Assembly (NCBI RefSeq): GCF_020873895.1
Contig: NZ_JAHWGT010000007.1
Coordinates: forward strand, 185,382 to 249,381
DNA from: Streptomyces sp. DH12
GTDB lineage: Bacteria; Actinomycetota; Actinomycetes; Streptomycetales; Streptomycetaceae
DNA: 64,000 nt
Reading direction: 5' to 3'
Part shown: piece by piece, positions 57,264 through 64,000 of the stretch
Numbering within the stretch: the first letter of the stretch is position 1
Layout: every line of letters begins with the position of its first letter
The notes under the pieces: generated by a model
Seen by the model: only the letters and a program-made list of their open reading frames with translations
The model's database searches: none
What the model was told of the DNA's origin: nothing
Position numbers and translations under genes: made by a program

Positions 57264-58250
57264 TCAGCAGCCCTTGGCGACGGCGCGCAGCCGGTCCACG
57301 ACGTCCGCGCGCAGGTCGGCGGGCTCCCGCACGACGACGTCGGGGCCGAACTCGACCAGCCAGGCATCCAGCCCGTGCCCGTAGGGGATCTCCAGCTCGT
57401 CCCAGCCGTCGCCGCAGTCCCGTACGGACAGCGCGCGGGCGCGCAGCGGGTAGCCGCACTCGGCGCGCAGCCGGATCAGCGCGGTCCGCGTGGCGCTCTC
57501 CCCGGCCCAGCGCTCGACCGCCTCGCGGACGGTGGAGACGTCGGGGACCGGCGCGGTGAAGGCGCCGGCGCGGGAGCGGACCTTGCCGGTGATCCGGGAC
57601 AGCCGGAAGACGCGCTCGGCGCCGCGGTCGCGGTCCCAGCCGGCGAGGTACCAGTGGCCGCGCCAGCACTCCAGCGTCCACGGCTCGACCTGTCGGACCT
57701 CGGCGCGGGCGGAGTTGGACTTGCGGTACTCGAAGACGACGGGCCGCCGGTCGCGGCAGGCCAGCATCAGGGGTTCGAAGGCGGCCTCGTGGACCGGGAT
57801 GCGCGGTTCGAGCGCGCCGGGCCGGTCCTCGTACGGGTCGTCCGCCTCGGGCATGCCGGCGGCGCGCAGCTTCTGCAGGGCGCCGCTCGCGGCGCCCGCG
57901 AGGCGGGCCTGCTGCCAGACCTTGGCGGCGAGGGTGAGCGCGGCGGCCTCCTCGGCGTCCAGCTGGATGGCCGGCAGCCGGTTGGAGTCGCGGCGGGCGA
58001 GGTAGCCGGTCTCGCCTTCGAGGTTCTCGACGGTCTCGATGACCAGTCCGAGCTCGCGCAGGTCGTCCTTGTCGCGCTCGAACATGCGGTTGAAGGCGTC
58101 GTCGGCGGGCGTGGCGCCGCCGTCACCGGGGCCGAACGCCTCGACGTACGCCTCGATGGAGCCGCGCAGCTCGCGCTTGCTGAGCGGCCGGCGCGTGCCG
58201 AGCAGGCACAGCGCGAGATTCATCAGCCGCTCGGCCTTGGCAATGGCCAT
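57264..58250 (-). CDS. pafB: WYL-domain regulator PafB
   Basis: 328 aa. Starts AKAERLMNLALCLLGTRRPL, the winged-helix phrase of PafB, followed by a WYL domain (RRPVVFEYRKSNSARAEVRQ, RGHWYLAGWDRDRGAERVFR). Partner of PafC in the DNA-damage activator. In Streptomyces it is separated from pafA by two FKBP genes, unlike the contiguous pafABC of mycobacteria. ATG 58250; a strong hairpin upstream isolates it from the FKBP transcript. Confidence 0.9.
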   Translation of the reverse strand: MAIAKAERLMNLALCLLGTRRPLSKRELRGSIEAYVEAFGPGDGGATPADDAFNRMFERDKDDLRELGLVIETVENLEGETGYLARRDSNRLPAIQLDAEEAAALTLAAKVWQQARLAGAASGALQKLRAAGMPEADDPYEDRPGALEPRIPVHEAAFEPLMLACRDRRPVVFEYRKSNSARAEVRQVEPWTLECWRGHWYLAGWDRDRGAERVFRLSRITGKVRSRAGAFTAPVPDVSTVREAVERWAGESATRTALIRLRAECGYPLRARALSVRDCGDGWDELEIPYGHGLDAWLVEFGPDVVVREPADLRADVVDRLRAVAKGC

Positions 58251-58380
58251 CGACGCCCAGCACCTCTTCGTATGGAGTCACTATCGCCCGATGACCGTAC
58301 CGCCCCGGGGTGGCGTGACGAAAGTCGCCCCCGAATCGGTCGAACACCCGTCGTGGCCTGGGGGAAGCGGCCGCACGGGT

Positions 58381-58410
58381 GAGGGCCCGCGCCGCTGGGC
58401 GCGGGCCCTC
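58381..58410 (-). terminator. FKBP operon terminator
   Basis: Perfect 13-bp stem GAGGGCCCGCGCC / GGCGCGGGCCCTC with loop GCTG, 57 nt after the small FKBP stop. Confidence 0.85.
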
Positions 58411-58466
58411 GGGGGGCCGTGGTCCCCGTCGCGCGGGGCGCGGCGGGGGGACGGGGTGGGGCGGGA

Positions 58467-58838
58467 TCAGACCGCGACGAGGTCGCAGACGAAGATCAGC
58501 GTCTCGCCCGGGGCGATCTTGCCGCCGGCGCCGCGGTCGCCGTACGCCAGGTGCGGCGGGATGACCAGCTGGCGGCGGCCGCCGACCTTCATGCCCTGGA
58601 CGCCCTGGTCCCAGCCGGGGATGACCTGGCCGACGCCGAGCTGGAACTGCAGCGGGGTGCCGCGGTTCCAGGACGCGTCGAACTCCTCACCGGAGGAGAA
58701 GGACACGCCGACGTAGTGGACCTTGACCACGTCGCCGGACTTGGCCTCGGCGCCCTCGCCGACCCAGATGTCCTTGACCTCCAGCTCCGCCGGCGGCTCG
58801 CCACCCGGGAAGTCGACCTCGGGCTTCTCGATGCTCAC
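58467..58838 (-). CDS. FKBP-type peptidyl-prolyl isomerase
   Basis: 123 aa single FKBP domain, cytosolic. Active-site phrases: VKVHYVGVSFSSGEEFDASW, VIPGWDQGVQGMKVGGRRQL, IPPHLAYGDRGAGGKIAPGE. It catalyses cis-trans isomerisation at proline and may bind macrolide ligands of the FK506 type. The gene starts 42 nt after the lipoprotein FKBP on the same strand, forming a two-gene operon. Confidence 0.95.
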   Translation of the reverse strand: MSIEKPEVDFPGGEPPAELEVKDIWVGEGAEAKSGDVVKVHYVGVSFSSGEEFDASWNRGTPLQFQLGVGQVIPGWDQGVQGMKVGGRRQLVIPPHLAYGDRGAGGKIAPGETLIFVCDLVAV

Positions 58839-58880
58839 GTCACTGCTCCTGTTGATCGTTAGTGCACAACCCGCACAGTC

Positions 58881-59864
58881 TTACATCTTCGCCAGGATGT
58901 CGAGCGTGAAGACCAGCGTGGAGTTGGCCGGGATCTCCCCGGAGGCCTCGGAGCCGTAGCCCAGGTCCGGGGGCACGACCAGCATGACGCGGCTGCCGAC
59001 CTTCTTGCCGGCGAGGCCCTCCTGCCACCCCTTGATGAGCTGCTGGAGCGGGAAGGCGGCGAGCTGCTGGCGCGAGTAGCTGGAGTCGAACTCCTTGCCG
59101 CCGTTCCAGAGCACGCCCTTGTACTGGAGCAGCAGCTTGTCGGAGGCCTGCACCTCCTCGCCGTCGCCCTCCAGGACGTACTCGGAGACGAGCTTCTTGG
59201 GCGCGGCGGTCTTCGGGACGGTGACGGAGGGCGCCTTGCCGTCGGTGTTGGTGCCGACCTTGGGGAGGGCGGCGTCGTCCTGCGGGACGACCTTGCCCTT
59301 GGCGGAGGACTTGCCGTTGAAGGTCTCCTGGACGTCGATGACGAAGACCATCGTGTCGGTGCCCTTGATGTCGCCGCGGCCTTCGGCGCCGTAGCCCAGG
59401 GCCGGCGGGACGGCCATCTCGACACGGCTGCCGGCCTTCCGTCCGGCGAGCCCCACCCGCCAGCCGTCGATGACCGCGCCCTGCTGGAGCTGGATGACCA
59501 GCGGCTGCTTGCGGTCGTAGGAGTTGTCGAAGACCTTCGCCGTGTCCCAGATCTGGCCCAGGTAGTGCGCCCGGACGTAGTCGCCCTCGGCGACGGCCGT
59601 GCCGTTGCCCGCGATGACGGTCTTCACCGCGAGGTCGCCGGAGGGCTTGCCCGACCCCTTGGCCACGGTCGGCTTCTCACCCAACTTCGTGCCGGCCGTG
59701 ATGGCGGGCAGCGGCCCGTCGACGACCTTCACGGACGGGCTGGGCTCGGGGGCCGACGGGCTCTCACCGACCTGGTCCTTCTTCTGGTCTGACTTGTCGT
59801 CGCCGCAGGCCGAGAGCGTGAGCAGGCCGGCGGGCACAGCGAGGAGGAGGGAGCGACGACGCAC
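58881..59864 (-). CDS. lipoprotein with two FKBP domains
   Basis: 327 aa. Lipoprotein signal with lipobox LSAC and Cys20. Two FKBP domains in tandem: first about 95-180 (GDYVRAHYLGQIWDTAKVFD, LGYGAEGRGDIKGTD), second about 235-326 (KLLLQYKGVLWNGGKEFDSS, LGYGSEASGEIPANS). The domains have drifted, so one may be non-catalytic. It should fold exported proteins at the membrane face. GTG 59864; AGGCTTCCC precedes it, a weak site. Confidence 0.92.
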   Translation of the reverse strand: MRRRSLLLAVPAGLLTLSACGDDKSDQKKDQVGESPSAPEPSPSVKVVDGPLPAITAGTKLGEKPTVAKGSGKPSGDLAVKTVIAGNGTAVAEGDYVRAHYLGQIWDTAKVFDNSYDRKQPLVIQLQQGAVIDGWRVGLAGRKAGSRVEMAVPPALGYGAEGRGDIKGTDTMVFVIDVQETFNGKSSAKGKVVPQDDAALPKVGTNTDGKAPSVTVPKTAAPKKLVSEYVLEGDGEEVQASDKLLLQYKGVLWNGGKEFDSSYSRQQLAAFPLQQLIKGWQEGLAGKKVGSRVMLVVPPDLGYGSEASGEIPANSTLVFTLDILAKM

Positions 59865-60066
59865 GGGAAGCCTCGTATCTGGTCGGGGATCGATCTTGTG
59901 GTTGGCGTGCGCGCCACTCTACGGCGTGGGAGAGGCGCCACACGAGGAACGTGCGCCCCTGCCGCAGACGTTCCCCCCGACCGCGCACGGCGCCCCGCAC
60001 CACCGCGCGCGCGGCCGCGGGCCGGGCCGGAAGCGGTCGGACCGGGCGCGGCAGGGCGACGCGGTC

Positions 60067-60098
60067 GGGCCCCGCACCGGTGGTCCGGTGCGGGGCCC
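60067..60098 (-). terminator. pafA terminator
   Basis: Perfect 14-bp stem GGGCCCCGCACCGG / CCGGTGCGGGGCCC with loop TGGT, 30 nt after the pafA stop. Confidence 0.85.
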
Positions 60099-60127
60099 TG
60101 GGGGTCCGGCGGCGGGCGCCGGGGCGC

Positions 60128-61489
60128 TCACATCCCGGCGATGAGCTTCTCCACGCGGTCGTCGACCGACCGGAAGGGGTCCTTGCACAGCACCGTGCGC
60201 TGCGCCTGGTCGTTCAGCTTCAGGTGGACCCAGTCCACCGTGAAGTCCCGGCGCTGCTCCTGCGCGCGGCGGATGAAGTCGCCGCGCAGCCGCGCCCGGG
60301 TGGTCTGCGGGGGCACCGACTTGCCCTCGAAGATCTTCAGGTCGTTGCAGATCCGGGCGGCCTGGCCCTTCTTCTCCAGCAGGTAGTACAGGCCCCGCCG
60401 GCGGTGGATGTCGTGGTAGGCGAGGTCTATCTGCGCGATGCGCGGGTTCGACATGGTCATGTTGTGCTTGGCGCGGTAGCGCTCCAGCAGCTTGTACTTC
60501 ATGACCCAGTCGATCTCGGTGCCGATGCGGTCGAGGTCCTCGGCCTCGATCGCGTCGAGCGTGCGCCCCCACAGCTCCAGGACCTGCGCGACCGTGCCGG
60601 TGCGGATGCCGCGCCGGTCGACGAAGTCGGCGGCCTTCTCGTAGTACTCCCGCTGCACCTCCAGGGCGGAGGCCTCGCGTCCGCTGGCCAGGCGCACCTT
60701 GCGCTGGCCGGTGATGTCGTGGCTGACCTCGCGGATCGCCCGGATCGGGTTCTCCAGGGTGAGGTCCCGCATGACCGTGCCCGCCTCGATCATCCGCAGC
60801 ACGAGGTCGGTGGCGCCGACCTTGAGCAGCATCGTGGTCTCGGACATGTTCGAGTCGCCGACGATGACGTGCAGACGGCGGTAGCGCTCGGCGTCCGCGT
60901 GCGGCTCGTCGCGGGTGTTGATGATGGGGCGGGAGCGGGTCGTCGCGGAGCTGACCCCCTCCCAGATGTGCTCGGCGCGCTGGCTGACGCAGTACACGGC
61001 GCCGCGCGGGGTCTGCAGCACCTTGCCCGCGCCGCACAGCAGCTGCCGGGTGACGAGGAAGGGGATGAGGATGTCCGCGAGCCGCGAGAACTCCCCGTGC
61101 CGCGCGACGAGGTAGTTCTCGTGGCAGCCGTAGGAGTTCCCGGCCGAGTCGGTGTTGTTCTTGAAGAGGTAGACGTCGCCCGCGATGCCCTCCTCGTGCA
61201 GGCGTCGTTCGGCGTCCACGAGAAGGCCCTCGAGAATGCGCTCGCCCGCCTTGTCGTGCGTGACCAGCTCGGTCACGTTGTCGCATTCCGGCGTCGCGTA
61301 TTCCGGATGCGATCCCACGTCGAGGTAGAGGCGGGCGCCGTTCCGCAGGAAGACGTTGCTGCTGCGGCCCCATGACACGACACGGCGGAAGAGGTAGCGC
61401 GCCACTTCGTCAGGAGACAGTCGGCGCTGTCCCCTGAACGTGCACGTGACGCCGTACTCGTTCTCCAGCCCGAAAATGCGGCGGTCCAT
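60128..61489 (-). CDS. pafA: Pup-protein ligase PafA
   Basis: 453 aa, standard length. PafA attaches Pup to lysines of target proteins, marking them for the proteasome. The nucleotide and glutamate site GLENEYGV (Glu9, Glu11), [33 protein letters not shown] and the C-terminal IAGM are the family pattern. It starts 9 nt after the MFS stop with no convincing Shine-Dalgarno, so reinitiation or coupling is likely. The Pup, Dop and 20S genes are probably just outside this window; inference from the usual order. Confidence 0.97.
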   Translation of the reverse strand: MDRRIFGLENEYGVTCTFRGQRRLSPDEVARYLFRRVVSWGRSSNVFLRNGARLYLDVGSHPEYATPECDNVTELVTHDKAGERILEGLLVDAERRLHEEGIAGDVYLFKNNTDSAGNSYGCHENYLVARHGEFSRLADILIPFLVTRQLLCGAGKVLQTPRGAVYCVSQRAEHIWEGVSSATTRSRPIINTRDEPHADAERYRRLHVIVGDSNMSETTMLLKVGATDLVLRMIEAGTVMRDLTLENPIRAIREVSHDITGQRKVRLASGREASALEVQREYYEKAADFVDRRGIRTGTVAQVLELWGRTLDAIEAEDLDRIGTEIDWVMKYKLLERYRAKHNMTMSNPRIAQIDLAYHDIHRRRGLYYLLEKKGQAARICNDLKIFEGKSVPPQTTRARLRGDFIRRAQEQRRDFTVDWVHLKLNDQAQRTVLCKDPFRSVDDRVEKLIAGM

Positions 61490-61498
61490 GAAGGAACA

Positions 61499-62782
61499 TT
61501 ACGCCTGACGGCCCGTGCTGAAACCGGGTTCGACGGTACCGTTCCGATCATTTTCCGATACGTGCGCGGGGGTTTCGACGACCGGACGCCCGGAACGCGG
61601 CGCGGCGGCGAGGACGCGCCGGGTCGCCAGCAGCACCAGCAGCGCCGCGGCGCCCCCGGCGCCGGCCACCCCGAAGCCGTACGGCACGCCCGCCAGCTCC
61701 ACCGCGGGGCCGGCCGCGGCGGAACCCACGGCGGCACCGACGCCGAAGGTGGTCACCAGCCACGAGAACGCCTCCGTCACCGTGCCGCGCAGCGCGTGCC
61801 GGTCCACGACGAGGAACGCGCAGGCGATGGCCGGCGCGAGGAACACGCCCGCAACAGCGGCCAGCACCGCCATCACGGCGACGTCCGGGACGAGGACGAG
61901 GGGCAGGTACCCCAGGGCCAGCAGGCCGACCAGGGCCCTCAGCCGGACCTCGGGGGCGCCCGCCCAGGGCCGGGCCCCGTAGACCATGCCGCCGGCGAGC
62001 GCGCCGAGCCCGAGCGCGGCCATGAGCAGGCCGTACACGCCGTCGCCGCCGTGCCCGTCCGCGTAGGCCAGCGCGGCGACCGTGATGGAGCCCATGGCCA
62101 GGCCGATGAAGAAGAACGCGGCGAGCAGCGCCAGCAGGCCGCGCGAGCGCAGCGCGCCCAGCCAGTGCGCCTCGCGCGGCTCGGACCGCCAGGCGCGCGA
62201 GGGCTCCGAGGAGACCACCGCGAGGGCTCCCGCCACGCCGGCGACGTTGATCACGAGCAGCGCGGCGGCGGGCGACCAGAGCCACACCAGCAGGGTCACC
62301 AGCAGCGGACCGACCGTGTACATCACCTCCTGGGCGACGGCGTCCAGCGCGTACGCCCGGTGCACCCGGTCGCCCCTGCCGAGGACGGCCGGCCACAGCG
62401 CCCGCAGCCCGCCTTCCAGGGGCGGGGTGAAGAACCCGGCCACCACGACCGCCGCGAACGCCACCGGCAGCGGGTCGGTGCCGGCCAGCGCCAGCCACGC
62501 CATGCCCAGCGCCGAGACCACGGCGGCGGGGAGCTGCACGCGCGGCTGGCCGTACACGTCGACGGCGCGGCCCAGGAGGGGCTGCCCCGCGGCGGTGGCG
62601 AGGCCGTACACGGCGGCCAGGGCGCCGGCCAGGGTGTAGCTGCCGCCCTCGGCGCGGGTGAAGAGGACGATGGCGATGTGCGCGGTGCCGTTGGGCAGCC
62701 TGCCGACCAGCGTGCCGACGAGCAGCCGCACGACGTGCGGAGCCCTGAAGATGTCGGCGTATCCGCCGCCTGCCGCGCCCAT
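61499..62782 (-). CDS. MFS transporter upstream of pafA
   Basis: 427 aa, about 12 membrane helices with a central charged loop (SSEPSRAWRSEPREAHWLGA). Begins FRAPHVVRLLVGTLVGRLPN. Major facilitator of unknown substrate; the divergent LacI regulator suggests a sugar or sugar-like metabolite, or the pair merely neighbours pafA. It stops 9 nt before pafA, so readthrough into pafA would place the ligase under the LacI-controlled promoter. Confidence 0.85.
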   Translation of the reverse strand: MGAAGGGYADIFRAPHVVRLLVGTLVGRLPNGTAHIAIVLFTRAEGGSYTLAGALAAVYGLATAAGQPLLGRAVDVYGQPRVQLPAAVVSALGMAWLALAGTDPLPVAFAAVVVAGFFTPPLEGGLRALWPAVLGRGDRVHRAYALDAVAQEVMYTVGPLLVTLLVWLWSPAAALLVINVAGVAGALAVVSSEPSRAWRSEPREAHWLGALRSRGLLALLAAFFFIGLAMGSITVAALAYADGHGGDGVYGLLMAALGLGALAGGMVYGARPWAGAPEVRLRALVGLLALGYLPLVLVPDVAVMAVLAAVAGVFLAPAIACAFLVVDRHALRGTVTEAFSWLVTTFGVGAAVGSAAAGPAVELAGVPYGFGVAGAGGAAALLVLLATRRVLAAAPRSGRPVVETPAHVSENDRNGTVEPGFSTGRQA

Positions 62783-62817
62783 GCCTGCTCCTCCCCTCGG
62801 CCCCTTGCCGAGGTTTT

Positions 62818-62844
62818 ACGTATAACTTCGTCCGTCATACGTAC
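62818..62844. promoter_or_regulatory. LacI-type operator
   Basis: TACGTAT (62818-62824) and ATACGTA (62838-62844) are inverted arms 13 nt apart in the only AT-rich patch of the divergent gap. On the MFS strand TTATAC could serve as a -10, so binding would block the transporter promoter. Confidence 0.5.
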
Positions 62845-62933
62845 CATGTCGGGCAGCCGGGGGTCCACCCCGGGCACCACCGGCGACCGCCCGAACCCCG
62901 GCGCGGTCACGCACCGCACGGAGGCGTCAGCGC

Positions 62934-63962
62934 GTGAAGGCCCCGGAACCGCTCGGCGGGAGCCGCCCCACCAGCCGGGACGTCGCACGGGAGGCCGGCG
63001 TCTCGCAGGCGACCGTCTCCCTGGTCCTCGGCGGCAAGTGGCGCGGCCGCGTCTCGGAGCGCACCGCGGGCCTGGTCCGCGACACCGCCGACCGGCTGGG
63101 GTACCGGCCCAACCTCGCCGCCCGTAACCTGCGCCTGGGCCGCACCCGTACCGCGCTCCTGGTCGTGCCGGCGCTGACCAACGAGTTCTTCGCCCGCGTC
63201 TACACCGGGGCCGCCGCCGTCGCCGCCCGCCACGACTTCGGCGTCGTCCTCTACCCCTCCCCCGAGGGCGTGGGCCCCGCCCGGGACCCGTTCGCCTCGG
63301 CCCGCGCCGCGCTGGACGGCGTCATCGCCTCCTCCATGGCCGCCGGCGCCCTCGCCGCGTTCCGCGGCACCGACCTGCCGCTCGTCATGCTCGACAGCGA
63401 CCCCGCGGACCCCGGCTCCGCGGCCCAGGTGAACCTCGACATCGCCGACGGCATGCGCCAGGTGACGGACCACCTGCTGGGGCTCGGCCACCGGCGCTTC
63501 GTGCACCTGGCGTCGGCGGTCCCGTCGTGGACCTTCGACGTCCGGGCGGAGGCCCTGGCCGCCGCCCTCGCCGGCCGCCCGGACGTACGGGTCCGCACGG
63601 TGCCCGCCCCGCTGGAGGTGGCCGGCGCCTGCGAGGCCGCCGCCCGCGCCCTCGACGGGCCCGGCGCCCGGCCCACCGCCCTGGTCTGCGACGACGACCT
63701 CATCGCCGCGGGAGCCTGCAAGGCCGTACGGCGGCTGGGCCTGCGCGTGCCCGAGGACGTCTCCGTCACCGGCTTCGACGACCTGGCCCTCGCGACCGCC
63801 GTCGAACCGGAGCTGACCACCGTCGCCCTCCCCGCCGAACGGGTCGGCGAGCGCGGCATGGAGGCCCTCCTGGCCGTCCTGGACGGCCGTACGCCGGACG
63901 CCGCCGACCTTCCCGTCGCCCTGCGGGTCCGCGCCTCCACGGCCCCCCCGCCGGCCGCCTGA
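62934..63962 (+). CDS. LacI-family regulator
   Basis: 342 aa. Helix-turn-helix and hinge: TSRDVAREAGVSQATVSLVL, ADRLGYRPNLAARNLRLG, then the periplasmic-binding-fold sensor (LLVVPALTNEFFARVYTGAA; VCDDDLIAAGACKAVRRLGL; VTGFDDLALATAVEPELTTV). It probably responds to a sugar and represses the divergent MFS gene. GTG 62934 is the start; a 16-bp hairpin follows at the window edge. Confidence 0.93.
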   Translation: MKAPEPLGGSRPTSRDVAREAGVSQATVSLVLGGKWRGRVSERTAGLVRDTADRLGYRPNLAARNLRLGRTRTALLVVPALTNEFFARVYTGAAAVAARHDFGVVLYPSPEGVGPARDPFASARAALDGVIASSMAAGALAAFRGTDLPLVMLDSDPADPGSAAQVNLDIADGMRQVTDHLLGLGHRRFVHLASAVPSWTFDVRAEALAAALAGRPDVRVRTVPAPLEVAGACEAAARALDGPGARPTALVCDDDLIAAGACKAVRRLGLRVPEDVSVTGFDDLALATAVEPELTTVALPAERVGERGMEALLAVLDGRTPDAADLPVALRVRASTAPPPAA

Positions 63963-63966
63963 CGCC

Positions 63967-64000
63967 CCCACCGACCGCCGGGTGCCCGGCGGTCGGTGGG
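63967..64000 (+). terminator. LacI gene terminator
   Basis: Perfect 16-bp stem CCCACCGACCGCCGGG / CCCGGCGGTCGGTGGG with only TG between the arms, 5 nt past the stop. Confidence 0.8.

Overview
The window is very GC-rich, with strong G/C bias at third codon positions, short intergenic gaps and many ATGA/GTGA stop-start overlaps. Gene content and order (arg cluster, pheST, infC-rpmI-rplT, glnA4-type cluster, tatAC, pafABC) match the core chromosome of Streptomyces. From memory it corresponds to roughly SCO1576-SCO1642 of S. coelicolor; no search was run. No rRNA, tRNA, CRISPR array or intact insertion sequence was seen.

Left part (1-12 kb). The arginine operon argC-argJ-argB-argD-argR reads leftwards with an ARG-box-like site in front of argC; argR is cut by the window edge. 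Next comes a lower-GC accessory island: an RHS-repeat polymorphic toxin (1565 aa, C-terminal HNH/EndoVII-like tip) with an adjacent immunity gene, then about 0.5 kb without an assignable gene. A secreted trypsin-fold protein with FG-GAP repeats that has lost the catalytic His and Ser follows.

12-27 kb. A mixture of small regulators and enzymes: cupin/zinc ribbon, two-domain regulators, RlmG-like methyltransferase, GNAT, DUF6461, DUF1918, a glycosidase-like exported protein, 3-hydroxybutyryl-CoA dehydrogenase, NUDIX, a TPR regulator, a PP2C phosphatase and phenylalanyl-tRNA synthetase (pheS-pheT).

27-38 kb. PAS histidine kinase, SpoU methyltransferase, and the translation operon infC-rpmI-rplT. 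infC appears to start at ATC and has a long leader with an intrinsic-terminator hairpin. Then come DUF1844, SseB, an orphan mycosin-type protease with a proline-rich membrane partner, a PLP aldolase/deaminase and a DUF2510 protein.

37-49 kb. A divergent ethanolamine/polyamine nitrogen cluster: glutamine-synthetase-like ligase, aldehyde dehydrogenase and SDR on one side; GntR regulator, permease and class I glutamine amidotransferase on the other. The inferred route is uptake, gamma-glutamylation, two oxidations, then hydrolysis. A LysR/TDT-transporter pair, a soluble metal-receptor-like protein, an XRE-cupin regulator and a 5'-3' exonuclease follow.

49-64 kb. An iron-boxed siderophore-interacting protein, a MerR regulator with a palindromic operator, a Ski2-like helicase, and the Pup-proteasome accessory neighbourhood: tatC-tatA, two small proteins, pafC, pafB, two FKBP prolyl isomerases and pafA. 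An MFS exporter with a divergent LacI regulator ends the window. Many operons end in near-perfect 10-16 bp GC hairpins without a U-tract, the usual Streptomyces terminator style.
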